The notes beneath the pieces were generated by a model, which saw nothing but the letters and a program-made list of their open reading frames with translations, did no database searches and was not told the DNA's origin. Of a stretch of DNA of 64,000 nucleotides, positions 26,256-35,361 are shown piece after piece. Position numbers and translations under genes: made by a program. The stretch spans positions 1 to 64,000 of the forward strand of contig NZ_JALJRY010000037.1 of NCBI RefSeq assembly GCF_024519455.1, written 5' to 3'. This DNA is from Streptomyces sp. STR69 (lineage in GTDB: Bacteria; Actinomycetota; Actinomycetes; Streptomycetales; Streptomycetaceae). Within the stretch, counting starts at the first letter, position 1. Every line of letters starts with the position of its first letter.

Positions 26256-29000
26256 GTGGCCGAACTAACTGATCTGGAGGGGCTGGCTCCCCCCGAGCAT
26301 CTGTTCACATGGGTGGACGTAGAAGACCACCTGGCTCTCCTAGCGGCAGCGGGCCGGTGGCCTCGTTGGCTGCGAGCGGCGGATGGCTGGTGGGACGGCC
26401 TCGAGTTCACCGTTGTCTCCGGTACGGATGCCGAAGAAGTGAAGCAATGGTTGGACGAGGCTTTCGGAGCTGGTTCGGCCGAGTGGCTCGACGGCACGCT
26501 CGTGCTGGGGCTCGACGATCCACGGTCAACTGAGTTTGCTGGCCTGCCCGTCACCCTCAGTCCCGAACCGGAGAACGTGATCCAGCCGCGCCGTGTCCCG
26601 CTGCTACGCGAGAAGCACATCACTCCGCAGCTGGCGGACCCACTGGAACGGCCCGTCACCGAGTCCTTTGCCGACGACGTACAGCTGGTGGCGTTCCATT
26701 CTTTCAAGGGCGGAGTGGGGCGTACGGTTCACGCGGTCGCCATGGCTGACGCCGTGGCCCAGCGCGGCGGCAGCGTTCTGCTGATCGACGCCGATCTTGA
26801 GGCGCCCGGAATCACATGGATGCACCGAGCCCAAGGGGGGCAACTCGACTTCTGTTACGAGGACTTGCTCGCCCTGCTGCAAGGAGGCAAGGACGGCAGC
26901 TGGTCGACGGCCGTAGACATCGCCGCCGCGTATCTGCCAAATCAGCAGGTCGGACGGTACACCAGCGGGGGGCGCGTGACCGTGATCCCCGCCAGTCGCC
27001 GGCCACTGCTTGGCCCACCCCGGATCGACCCAGCAGATCTACTAACGCCGGGCCGCTCCCCGTATTTCCTGACTGAAGCACTCGTGGCACTCGCCGCCCG
27101 CATCGGTGCAGACACCGTCATCGTGGACCTGCGCGCAGGAGCAACCGAGTTGTCCGCCCCTGTGCTGCTCGACCCCCGTGTCCAGCGTGTTTTCGTCACC
27201 ACCTTGAGCCATCAGTCACTCGCTGGAACCGAAAGACTGCTGCGGCAGCTGGGACACCGGGCGCCAACGGTGCAGGGTGTCGACCCGGCGAGCTCTGTGA
27301 TCATCACTCAGTATCGGCAGGACGTACACGAGGACCAGGCGGAACGCGCACGTAGTGAACTGGGCAGTGCGCTGTTCGCGTCACTCAGACGGCCCGACGA
27401 TGAGCCGGATACAGATGCTCACGACACTGGCGAAGTAGACACTGACCTCCTTTCTCAGCCTCTGCTCAGCCCGTTTCGCGAAGAGCTGCTCGCTCTCCCC
27501 TCTTCCTGGGACGCCGTGATGCGAGTGCTAGAGAGCTGCAAAGTTGCCGAAGTTCTAGAGCCGATCATGCCCAGTCTGGATCCTCCGACTGCGTCCGGTT
27601 CAAGGGAGCTGTTGGACGCCGTCGACCTGACCACGCTGCGCAGCCGACTAGCGGAAACGGCTCAGCGGTACGTCTACGCCGAGCGAGAAGGCATGTCGTC
27701 GGCCAGTGGCTTCCTGGTGACCGATCCGCTACGCAGGCTGCTGGGAGACCACCGTACAGAGCCGCCCCAGGCGCTCGTGGTGGGTGCCAAGGGCGCAGGC
27801 AAAACCTTCATGTACGCGAAGGCATGTGCAGCCCAGTCCTGGGACAAGTTTGCCGCGCAGTCCGGCATCAACGACGTTCAACTGGGCGTGCCCGTGGTTC
27901 CGGTGCTCGAGTCGGACAACCTGGAGTATGACGACCTCACGACTCAGGACTTGCGGGACGCGTTCGTGACGGGGCACGGCGGGGAGTCGGGCCAGGCTGG
28001 CACCTCTCAGGAAATCAAGGACCGGCTGAAAATTGGACTCACGACGCTCGATGCGCAGGACGAACTCCAATGGCGGCATTTGTGGCTTGAGTGCCTGGCT
28101 ATTGCGGCAGGTGTACGGCCGTCGGACAGTAGCGGCGCGGAAGCCGCTCTGACCGAGCTTGGCAAGCGAGCGCGGGCGGTGTTCGTCATCGACGGGCTCG
28201 AGGATCTGCTGCAGTCACTCGACAACGAGTCCAAGCGAACGGCACTGCGCGTGCTGCTGATCGACGTGCTCGCCTGGCTGCGCGCGCTGCGGGGGCGCCC
28301 TCTTGGGCTGGTGGTCTTCGTCCGTCAGGATCTAGTGACACGGGCAGTGCGCCAAAACAGCGGGCAGCTACTGGCCCGGTACGAGCCCTATGCACTGCGC
28401 TGGGACAAGGAAGAGGCACTGCGGCTCGCGCTGTGGGTCACCGCTCACGCTGGCGCGCTGCCTACGCCCTTGGCCGAATCCCAGATTACCGAATTGTCCT
28501 ACGACGAGCTGGTGGAAACCCTCATCCCCGTATGGGGCTGGAAGATGGGGACGGAAAAGTCCAAGGAAGCACGTTCACACCTCTGGGTGCCCGCGGCTCT
28601 CGGAGACTTCAATGACCAGGTGCAGGCCAGGGACGTCGTCATGTTTCTGTCCGAGGCGGCGCAGTTGTCGATTCATCAGACGGCCTGGGAGGACCGCGTG
28701 TTGGTGCCTGGGGCCATGCGCAAGGCACTACTCGCATGCAGTACGAACAAGATCGACTCCATTCAGCAGGAGAACCAGGAAGTCGGCGAGCTGTTGAGCC
28801 GACTACAGCAGGTACGTCAGCCAGTGACGGTGCCCTTCGACCTGGAGGAGGTGGGAATCTCAGTGCAAGAGGCGGACTTCCTCGCGGACTCTGGGGTTTT
28901 CGCTCGAGGCAACGATGGTCGCTACTGGGTGGCTGAGATCTACCGCCACGGCCTGGGATACGGAAGTGAGCGCAGAGCCAAAGTGCTGTGGCGACGATGA
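26256..29000 (+). CDS. KGGVGR-motif ParA/MinD-like ATPase fused to second P-loop NTPase, 914 aa
   Basis: Residues 1-~140 are a novel-looking N-domain rich in Trp. Residues ~145-400 are a SIMIBI ATPase of the ParA/MinD type with the deviant Walker A FKGGVGRT (K151 to T157), LLIDADLEAPG and TVIVDLRAGATELS. The arginine in GVGRT instead of GVGKT defines the 'KGGVGR variant' group. Residues ~480-800 contain a second, classical P-loop: GAKGAGKT at 510-517 and Walker B AVFVIDGLED around 640-650. Downstream are a possible sensor/arginine region (LVVFVRQDLVTRAVRQ) and a helical C-terminus ending in a winged-helix-like region. It follows the HEPN gene by 18 bp. The arrangement resembles sensor-switch proteins of phage-defence operons. 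Function is inferred, not known. Confidence 0.75.
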   Translation: MAELTDLEGLAPPEHLFTWVDVEDHLALLAAAGRWPRWLRAADGWWDGLEFTVVSGTDAEEVKQWLDEAFGAGSAEWLDGTLVLGLDDPRSTEFAGLPVTLSPEPENVIQPRRVPLLREKHITPQLADPLERPVTESFADDVQLVAFHSFKGGVGRTVHAVAMADAVAQRGGSVLLIDADLEAPGITWMHRAQGGQLDFCYEDLLALLQGGKDGSWSTAVDIAAAYLPNQQVGRYTSGGRVTVIPASRRPLLGPPRIDPADLLTPGRSPYFLTEALVALAARIGADTVIVDLRAGATELSAPVLLDPRVQRVFVTTLSHQSLAGTERLLRQLGHRAPTVQGVDPASSVIITQYRQDVHEDQAERARSELGSALFASLRRPDDEPDTDAHDTGEVDTDLLSQPLLSPFREELLALPSSWDAVMRVLESCKVAEVLEPIMPSLDPPTASGSRELLDAVDLTTLRSRLAETAQRYVYAEREGMSSASGFLVTDPLRRLLGDHRTEPPQALVVGAKGAGKTFMYAKACAAQSWDKFAAQSGINDVQLGVPVVPVLESDNLEYDDLTTQDLRDAFVTGHGGESGQAGTSQEIKDRLKIGLTTLDAQDELQWRHLWLECLAIAAGVRPSDSSGAEAALTELGKRARAVFVIDGLEDLLQSLDNESKRTALRVLLIDVLAWLRALRGRPLGLVVFVRQDLVTRAVRQNSGQLLARYEPYALRWDKEEALRLALWVTAHAGALPTPLAESQITELSYDELVETLIPVWGWKMGTEKSKEARSHLWVPAALGDFNDQVQARDVVMFLSEAAQLSIHQTAWEDRVLVPGAMRKALLACSTNKIDSIQQENQEVGELLSRLQQVRQPVTVPFDLEEVGISVQEADFLADSGVFARGNDGRYWVAEIYRHGLGYGSERRAKVLWRR

Positions 29001-29044
29001 CAGCAGCGACCGAAGATGGGCTGGCCTGCGGAACGGATGCAGCA

Positions 29045-29365
29045 CACATGAGGTCGGGAAACTCCGCGAACACGTGAGAACTACGGAGGGGATTTTTCCA
29101 GGCCAGACACCACACAGTCAACGTTTCAGCAGGTCACGGCCCCGCCTAGGGAAAACTCCTAAGGCGGGTGTAGCACGCAGAACCTCCGCCGAGGCACTTG
29201 AGGAAGGCTCGCGGAGGAGGATTCGGCGCCTCCACCAAATCAGCTCAGCCACTCGACTCCCGCGCCCAGTCGCCGAGTGAGCGGCCCAGGGCACATCCAG
29301 GGCACATGAGCCTGGGAAACGGCGTAGAACAGTGAGAACTACGGAGAGGAGTTCTCCCAGCTCAA
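29045..29365. repeat. Imperfect ~60-bp direct repeat, two copies 258 bp apart
   Basis: Copies begin at 29045 and 29303 (CACATGAG...GGGAAAC...). Both contain the identical core GTGAGAACTACGGAG (29074-29088 and 29332-29346), followed by similar GGGGATTTTTCC / GAGGAGTTCTCC ends. The 556-bp interval 29001-29556 holds no gene that I can support. The repeats mark the end of the accessory island and could be att-like, regulatory or duplicated leader sequence. Confidence 0.5.
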
Positions 29366-29556
29366 CGCACATTTCCCTGCGAAACACCAGGTCAGCCCCC
29401 TCCCGCTCCCATTCGCTGCACGAGTGGCAGGACTTCAGCCACCGGCTGCATGAGGCGGGGCATCAGCCTTATTGCTTGGTGTGGCCCTGAGGGCACATTG
29501 GTTTCGCTGGGGGCACTGATGTGCCCTGGGCGGCGCCGTTCTGCGCACGTACGTGA

Positions 29557-30714
29557 TCAGGCGGAGGGCCTCTGGTCCTCGACGAGTTGCTGGATCGCGG
29601 AGAGGATTCCCTCTACGGCGGTGGGCTCGGAGGCGAGGGCGGTCAGGGAGACGGACGGCCAGCCGTTGTAGCCCTTCGCCGGCAGCGCCTGCAGCTTCTC
29701 CGCCAGGCCGGGGAGAGTCGGCAGGGAAGCCGCGAACGCCGCTGCCCGCTCGTGGCCGAGGTGATAGGTGATCGAGCCGAAGGCGAAGGAGAGGTCGTCC
29801 TTCGCCGGGTCCTCGCGCAGGGAGAGCGTCGCGACCGGCACGTCCCGGCCGGAGACGCGGTAGTAGATGCGCATGCTCCGGTACTTGGCCGTACCGCACT
29901 CCAACCGCCCCTCGGCCGCCGCGTGATCGAGCAGGGTCGTCGCGGTCCGCCGTACGTCCGGGTCGGGGCGCGAGGCGATCGCCTCGTCCATGTCGGCGCG
30001 GGTGGTCCGCTGCGTGGTGCGGTGGCCCGAGGGGGACTTCGCCGCGGTGGCGACCTCGCCGTGCACGCGGGGAACGAGGACGCGGAGGTCGCCGGCGCCG
30101 CGGTACTGGGTCAGCTCGACCGCGTACACGTCGGTCTGCCGCAGTTGGCGGTTCAGGAACTCGACGATCGCCCGCAGCTCCAGCGGAATCTGGTCGGCGA
30201 CGAACAGCAGCCGCATCTGCCCGGCGGCCAGCCGCTCCTCGACCGTCGTCCAGAACTCCTCCGCGGACCGGTCGTCCTGGTCACCGAGGAGTTCCCCGTA
30301 CGCCTCCTCCAGCGACCGGCCGTCCTTGGCGCAGGTGTCCTCGAAGGAACGCCGTAGCAGTACGGCCGGCCAGTAACGGGCGGCGTTCGCCGCGTAGTCG
30401 AGCATCTGGCCGACGACCTCACGCCGGATGCGGGTGTCCGTGGCCCGCTTGACCTCGACCAGCGTCGGCACGCCGTCGGCGTCGACGAAGAGGTGGTCCA
30501 GCCAGTACGCCGGCGCACTGTCCGTGCTCGTCGGCACCCCCATCTCCCGGGCCACCAGCACCAGCCGCAGCGGTCGGCCATCGGCCAGCGAGCCGAAGTC
30601 CAGCACCCGTGGATGACGCGCGAGCAGCTCCTGGAACTCCGCCTCGGTCTCGAACTCGGCCCGCTCCAGGGCCTGCAGTTCCTCGCCCAGAACGAACACC
30701 GGCTGGTTTGTCAT
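29557..30714 (-). CDS. PD-(D/E)XK nuclease-like (NucS/DUF91-like) protein
   Basis: 385 aa. The N-terminal half has a restriction-type core: WLDHLFVDADGVPTLVEVKRATDTRIRREVVGQMLDYAAN, where D...E-V-K forms the D-ExK motif. The Arg-rich helix and GQxLDYA are typical of the NucS/DUF91-like branch. The C-terminal half (LRVLVPRVHGE, then RSMRIYYRVSGRDVPVATLSL) looks like a small DUF-type beta domain. Its role may be DNA repair or recombination, or defence; the family is broadly spread in Streptomyces chromosomes. The ATG at 30714 has GGGAG upstream. The much longer open frame upstream is non-coding. Confidence 0.75.
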   Translation of the reverse strand: MTNQPVFVLGEELQALERAEFETEAEFQELLARHPRVLDFGSLADGRPLRLVLVAREMGVPTSTDSAPAYWLDHLFVDADGVPTLVEVKRATDTRIRREVVGQMLDYAANAARYWPAVLLRRSFEDTCAKDGRSLEEAYGELLGDQDDRSAEEFWTTVEERLAAGQMRLLFVADQIPLELRAIVEFLNRQLRQTDVYAVELTQYRGAGDLRVLVPRVHGEVATAAKSPSGHRTTQRTTRADMDEAIASRPDPDVRRTATTLLDHAAAEGRLECGTAKYRSMRIYYRVSGRDVPVATLSLREDPAKDDLSFAFGSITYHLGHERAAAFAASLPTLPGLAEKLQALPAKGYNGWPSVSLTALASEPTAVEGILSAIQQLVEDQRPSA

Positions 30715-30854
30715 GTGCTCCCGCCCCCGTGATCCGGCTTCCACGATCCTTGATCGTCTTCTACGCCGGTTGATACAGGACGTTACCGACAACGGCGCCC
30801 TGTCTCCCGCCACTTGTCCTGCCTGGTCCTGCCTCACTCTTGCCGGCCGGCGTA

Positions 30855-31820
30855 TCAGGCGCCGCTGCTCCTGCCCTGCCATTCGCGCGGGGACATCCCG
30901 TACGCCGCCCGGAACACCCGGCTGAAGTGCGCGGGGTTGGCGAAGCCCCAGCGGTGCGCGACGGCGGTCACGGTCGGGCTCATGCGGCCGGGACGGCTCA
31001 GCTCGCGCCGGCATTCCTCCAGGCGGCGGTGCTGGATCCAGCGGCTGACGGTGGGGCCTTCGTCCTGGAAGAGGCGGTGCAGGTAGCGGACGGAGATGCG
31101 GTGGGCGGCGGCGATCGATTCCGGCGAGAGGTCGGGATCGGCGAGGTGGTGGTCGATGAAGGCCCGGATCCGTACCAGCAGCGCGCGGTGGGCGGCGTCC
31201 GTACCGGCGGTGTCCCGGCCGAGGTGCTCGGCGATGAGGGTGGTGAGCAGGTCCACGGTGTTGCGCGCGAGCATTTCGCCGACCGGGGGGCGGCAGGAAG
31301 TGGCTCCGGCGGCGAGACCGGCCAGGAAGGGGGCCACCAGGGCGGCCGGTCCCTCGTCGCCGCGGAGGGTGATGCCGGTGATACGCCGCAGGTCGGACTC
31401 CCGGAGCCCGAGCGCCTGTCGCGGCAACTGGAAGACCTTCATCTGGAAGCGGTCGGGGAAGCTCAGCGTGTACGGCCGGGTCGTGTCGTAGAAAGCGAAG
31501 TCGCCCGGCCGCAGGAACGCGTCCCGGCCGTCCTGGGTGATGACGGCGGGGCCGTACCCCTGCAGGCCGATGAGTATGTACTCGGCGCTGTCCCGGGCGA
31601 TCAGCCGCGGAGTACGGAAGACCCGCTCCGGGTCGGCGTCCACGGTGGAGATCTGGAGGTGGCCGAGGCGGTCGGTCCTGACCGCTCCGGAGAAGGGCGC
31701 GTCCGCGGAGTTCTTCGGGGTGGAGACGTCCAGGGGCACGAACGTGCGCCAGACGGCATCGTGCCAGTAGGCCCGCCGCTCGCCTGCGGGCACGGAGTCC
31801 GTGGAAAGGACAAGGCTCAC
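30855..31820 (-). CDS. AraC-family regulator of the aldoxime/nitrile genes
   Basis: 321 aa. The N-terminal ~190 residues match AraC_binding_2 (AYWHDAVWRTFVPLDV, FRTPRLIARDSAEYILIGLQGYG, RPGDFAFYDTTRPYTLSFP). The C-terminal ~100 residues carry two HTH motifs (LSPESIAAAHRISVRYLHRLF and VTAVAHRWGFANPAHFSRVFRAAYGMSPREW). Close relatives control aldoxime dehydratase/nitrilase clusters in actinobacteria, acting as inducer-dependent activators. It is divergent from the aldoxime dehydratase gene, which fits that role. Confidence 0.88.
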   Translation of the reverse strand: MSLVLSTDSVPAGERRAYWHDAVWRTFVPLDVSTPKNSADAPFSGAVRTDRLGHLQISTVDADPERVFRTPRLIARDSAEYILIGLQGYGPAVITQDGRDAFLRPGDFAFYDTTRPYTLSFPDRFQMKVFQLPRQALGLRESDLRRITGITLRGDEGPAALVAPFLAGLAAGATSCRPPVGEMLARNTVDLLTTLIAEHLGRDTAGTDAAHRALLVRIRAFIDHHLADPDLSPESIAAAHRISVRYLHRLFQDEGPTVSRWIQHRRLEECRRELSRPGRMSPTVTAVAHRWGFANPAHFSRVFRAAYGMSPREWQGRSSGA

Positions 31821-32061
31821 GGCGCCTCCACCGGATGACCGACGTGCTCGTCCTATATAGCCTCGCCCAGCGCTTCTCCGAGGTCACGTGCGCGTATCGG
31901 TTTTGTGACCCACCGGCCCCGCGGCCCACGCACTCGCGGACCCGCAGACCCGCGGACCCGCGAGTTCCCTCTCGGGCAAGTTCCAGTGCGCTGGCGGTCA
32001 AGCCGCGCCCGCCGGGCGGCCCACGCTTCGAGGCACGGACAGTTCGTCGAAGGAGCGCGCC
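31821..32061. promoter_or_regulatory. Divergent control region between araC-type gene and aldoxime dehydratase
   Basis: TATATAG at 31854-31860 is the only A/T-rich patch and could be the -10 of the araC-type gene (minus strand). CTCGCGG (31933-31939) and CCGCGAG (31958-31964) form a stem around tandem ACCCGCRG units, which may be a regulator-binding or structured leader element. Confidence 0.35.
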
Positions 32062-33096
32062 ATGCCGAGAACGGCCCCACCGGGGCACACCCCTCGTTTC
32101 ACCGCCTACAGTGCCCGGTTCCCGGCGGGCACGGACGCCTTCGTCTTCGCGCAGTACGGCTGCCAGGCGCCGTCCCGGGAGGAAGCCGAGCGGGCCGCGG
32201 CGGGCCTCGCCGAACTCTTCACTGGGCCGGACGGACCGGACCTGGTCGACCGCGGATCGTTCTACGACACCGCCGGAGCGCACAACGTGGCGCTGCTGGC
32301 GTACTGGTACGACCCGAGCCGCCACCGGCGCTGGCGGGAGTCGGAAGCCGTCCGCGCCGCCTGGGACGGCCTCCCCGCGCAGGGGCCGGTCGGGCACTGG
32401 CGCGAGGAGTCGGTCATCCCCGTCGAGCGGAACGAAACGCTGCACACCCATCGCCGTGAGGACTACGCGACGAGCGGTCTTTCACAGTCCGGCGCCCTCG
32501 AACTCCCCAAGACCCAGGTGCACGACTACTGGGGCGCCGCCCGTGACCGCATCGCGGCGTCGGCCACCGAGGCGCTGGAGCCCGAGCTGCCGGCCTTCGA
32601 ACCGCAGGATCCCGGGACCCAGGAGACTCGTGGCCGCCGCGTCGGCGTCGACGTACCCGGAAACGTGGCGCTGATCCGCACCGCGCAGGACTGGTCCGCC
32701 AGCACCCTCTACCGCGAGACGTACCTGGCCGACGTCAAACCGGTCAAGGATCGGGGCGTCGACTTCCTGGCGGAGAACGCCGGGTCCGGCTGTATCGCCG
32801 CCCGCAACCTCACCGAGGAGGCCGCCGACGGCGCGCCGCTCGACCGCGCCTGCACCATCGCCTGGTTCGCCTCGCTCGAACACCTGATGACCTGGTGCCG
32901 GTCGCACCGTACGCACCTGGACATCTACGCCAGCTTCTTCCGGATGGTCGGCGGCGGCGAGGGCCCGCTGGACGTCGCCTTCTGGCACGAGGTCTCCGTA
33001 CTGCCGAGCGGCTCGGTGACCGCCGAGTACGTCAACTGCGATCCGCGCACCGGCTTCCTGCCGCTCGCCACCCGCTCCACCACCCCAACCACCTGA
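32062..33096 (+). CDS. oxd: Aldoxime dehydratase (haem enzyme)
   Basis: 344 aa, usual length. It would dehydrate aldoximes to nitriles using ferrous haem. Family features are the N-terminal region FTAYSARFPAGTDAFVFAQYG, the GSFYDTAGAHNVALLAYWYD segment and H-x-THRREDYATSG. TAQDWSASTLYRETY also matches. The two functional His sites near the C-terminus are the THLDIYASF region (H285, candidate haem ligand) and FWHEVSVLPSG (H309, candidate catalytic distal His). The ATG at 32062 follows GGAG. The nitrilase gene starts 19 bp after the stop, giving a two-step aldoxime to acid route. Confidence 0.9.
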   Translation: MPRTAPPGHTPRFTAYSARFPAGTDAFVFAQYGCQAPSREEAERAAAGLAELFTGPDGPDLVDRGSFYDTAGAHNVALLAYWYDPSRHRRWRESEAVRAAWDGLPAQGPVGHWREESVIPVERNETLHTHRREDYATSGLSQSGALELPKTQVHDYWGAARDRIAASATEALEPELPAFEPQDPGTQETRGRRVGVDVPGNVALIRTAQDWSASTLYRETYLADVKPVKDRGVDFLAENAGSGCIAARNLTEEAADGAPLDRACTIAWFASLEHLMTWCRSHRTHLDIYASFFRMVGGGEGPLDVAFWHEVSVLPSGSVTAEYVNCDPRTGFLPLATRSTTPTT

Positions 33097-33115
33097 GAGC
33101 AGACGGGAATTCACC

Positions 33116-34174
33116 ATGGTCGAGTACACGGGTGCCTTCAAGGCAGCCGCCGTCCAGGCCGAGCCGGTATGGCTCGACGCCGACGCCACGATCGACAAGA
33201 GCATCGGCCTGATCGAGGAGGCCGCCCGCGCGGGGGCACAGCTCATCGCCTTCCCCGAGACCTTCGTTCCCGGCTACCCCTGGTGGCTGTGGCTGGACTC
33301 CCCGGCTGCCGGCATGCAGTTCGTCGGGCGCTACCACGAGAACTCACTGACCCTGGACGGCCCGCGCTTCCAGCGGCTGGTCGACGCCGCACGCGCGAAC
33401 TCCATCGCGGTGGCCCTGGGATTCAGCGAACGCGGCGGCGGCAGCCTGTACATGGGCCAGGCGGTCATCTCCGCCGACGGCAAGCTCGTCGGCGCCCGTC
33501 GCAAGCTCAAGCCCACCCACGTGGAACGCACCATGTTCGGGGAGGGCGACGGCTCCGACCTGGTGGTCCACGACACCGAACTCGGCCGCGTCGGTGCCCT
33601 GTGCTGCTGGGAACACCTCCAACCGCTCACCAAATACGCCATGTTCAGCCAGCATGAGCAGGTGCACGTGGCCGCCTGGCCCAGCTTCTCGGTGTACAAG
33701 GGGGCGGCCTACGCGCTCGGCCCGGAGGTCAACACCGCCGCCTCCCAGATCTACGCCGCGGAGGGTCAGGTCTTCGTACTCGCCCCGTGCGCCGTGGTCG
33801 GCGAGGCAGCCGTCGAGCTGTTCTGCGACACCCCCGTCAAGCAGCAACTGCTCCAGCGCGGGGGCGGCTTCGCCCGGATCTACGGCCCCGACGGCCGCCC
33901 GCTGGCCGACCCGCTGCCCGAGGACGCCGAGGGCATCCTGTACGCCGACATCGACCTGACCGCGATCCCGTTCGCCAAGGCCGCCGCCGACCCGGTCGGG
34001 CACTACGCCCGCCCCGACGTCACCCGGCTCCTCCTCAACCGCACCGAACGACGCCCAGTGGAGTACGCCACCCACGCCGCCCTGCCGGCCGAGCACTTCG
34101 ACGATGCCGAGGCGATCGTCACGGAGCGGGAGCGGGAGCGGGAGCGGGAGTCGGAGGCGACAGCGGTCGGCTGA
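33116..34174 (+). CDS. Nitrilase
   Basis: 352 aa, carbon-nitrogen hydrolase fold, cytoplasmic. The catalytic triad is visible: E48 in FPETFVPGYPWW, K132 in RRKLKPTHVER and C164 in ALCCWEHLQP. These positions nearly match Rhodococcus nitrilases (E48, K131, C165). The GYPWWLWL segment suggests an aliphatic/arylaceto-type pocket, but specificity cannot be read safely. It would hydrolyse the nitrile made by the upstream aldoxime dehydratase to a carboxylic acid and ammonia. The last residues are a repetitive ERERERERE tail from a 6-bp microsatellite. Confidence 0.92.
   Translation: MVEYTGAFKAAAVQAEPVWLDADATIDKSIGLIEEAARAGAQLIAFPETFVPGYPWWLWLDSPAAGMQFVGRYHENSLTLDGPRFQRLVDAARANSIAVALGFSERGGGSLYMGQAVISADGKLVGARRKLKPTHVERTMFGEGDGSDLVVHDTELGRVGALCCWEHLQPLTKYAMFSQHEQVHVAAWPSFSVYKGAAYALGPEVNTAASQIYAAEGQVFVLAPCAVVGEAAVELFCDTPVKQQLLQRGGGFARIYGPDGRPLADPLPEDAEGILYADIDLTAIPFAKAAADPVGHYARPDVTRLLLNRTERRPVEYATHAALPAEHFDDAEAIVTERERERERESEATAVG
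34123..34150 (+). repeat. GGAGCG hexamer microsatellite at nitrilase 3' end
   Basis: Four full GGAGCG units and a partial fifth encode an alternating Arg-Glu tail. Slippage would change tail length without affecting the catalytic domain. Confidence 0.8.
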
Positions 34175-34257
34175 CGCCCCGCGCCACCGCGCGGAACCGA
34201 CGGCGCGTACGCCCTCGTCTCACGCTGCTCTGCGGTTGCCCACCCGCAGACCCCGGC

Positions 34258-35361
34258 TCAGTGCGTCGAGGGCAAGTACCCGACCCCGAAACGGAACTCC
34301 CGCCGCCGACCGGGCTCCAGTGACAGAGCGCCGGCATGTTCCGGACGGTTGTAGGCGTCCGTGGGTACCTCGACGGGCTCCAGCGCGATGGACGCGCGCC
34401 GGTCGCGGGCCAGGGTGTCGCCGGTGAACACGTGCAGGTAGCCGCCGTGCTGCCACACCCGTAGTTCGGCTCCGGTCGCGGGGTCGCTCAGTACCGTCTC
34501 GCTCCGGCCGTCCGGTCCGGGGGCCAGGTCTGCGAAGCAGGCGTCGATGACTGCGTCGCCGAGCCTCCTGGGGGTGCGGAAGTCCATGTCGGGGCAGCGG
34601 TCCAGGGGCAGCACGGCGTCCTTTCCGTGCAGGGGGATGAGGGAGGCGTCGGTGCGGATCAGGGTGTGGGCGGGGATCTGCAGCACGAGGTCGTCGATGG
34701 GGCGGGGGCGGGAGAGGCTGAAGTAGGGGTGCCAGCCCGCCGCGTAGGGAGCGGTGGTCTCCCCTACGTTCGTCGCCCTGATCTCGATGCCCAGCTCGCG
34801 GCGGCCGATCGTGTACTCCACGTCGAGGTCCAGCGCGAACGGGTAGCCGGAGTACCGGCCCGGTCGGATGGTCGTGCTGCGCAGCAGCAGCCGGGCCGAG
34901 TCGGGCGTCATGGTGGCCGCGGTGAGCCGGAACGGCGCTTCGCGCGCGAAACCGTGGTAGATCGTGCGGTCCCCGACGTGGCCTGGCAGCAGGTCGTGGT
35001 CCCGGCCGCCGTGGTGGTAGCGGCCGTCGGCGACGCGGTTGGGGAACGGGGCGAGCAGGCCCGCCCGTACGCCGTCCTGCGACAGGAGTTCGGCCTCGTC
35101 GCGGTAGCCGTCCGTCAGTTCCGTCAGTTCCGTGAGCTGTCCGGCCACTCCGCTGCCGACCTGCCAGCTCAGCAGCGTCGCCCCGCGCAGTGCGAGGACG
35201 GCGCGCACGGCACCGTCCGGCGCGCAGACGGTCACGGTGGGTTCGTCGCCGATGCGGCCCTCGGCGATCCGGAACGTGTCCGCCGTACCGCCACCGCCCC
35301 TACCCCTGCCCGTTACCCGGCTTCCGGAACGAGCCTCCTCGTCCCCGCCATGGCCCGTCAC
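34258..35361 (-). CDS. Aldose 1-epimerase family protein
   Basis: Galactose-mutarotase fold: LRGATLLSWQVG, AGLLAPFPNRVADGRYHHGG, IYHGFAREAPF with the first active-site His, then PYAAGWHPYFSLS with the second His, and a C-terminal ALEPVEVPTDAYN containing the general-base Glu. It interconverts anomers of sugars, fitting its place at the end of a sugar ABC operon. The only in-frame start upstream of the conserved part is the GTG at 35361, which overlaps the ATPase stop (GTGA). The first ~25 residues (Gly/Arg-rich) come from the tandem duplication at 35309-35398 and are probably disordered. Confidence 0.85.
   Translation of the reverse strand: MTGHGGDEEARSGSRVTGRGRGGGGTADTFRIAEGRIGDEPTVTVCAPDGAVRAVLALRGATLLSWQVGSGVAGQLTELTELTDGYRDEAELLSQDGVRAGLLAPFPNRVADGRYHHGGRDHDLLPGHVGDRTIYHGFAREAPFRLTAATMTPDSARLLLRSTTIRPGRYSGYPFALDLDVEYTIGRRELGIEIRATNVGETTAPYAAGWHPYFSLSRPRPIDDLVLQIPAHTLIRTDASLIPLHGKDAVLPLDRCPDMDFRTPRRLGDAVIDACFADLAPGPDGRSETVLSDPATGAELRVWQHGGYLHVFTGDTLARDRRASIALEPVEVPTDAYNRPEHAGALSLEPGRRREFRFGVGYLPSTH

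Noticed and set aside
30715..32451. Long N-terminal extension of the NucS-like frame
   Set aside because: Passes through the AraC-type gene and the aldoxime dehydratase 5' end; Arg/Pro-rich and without family features.
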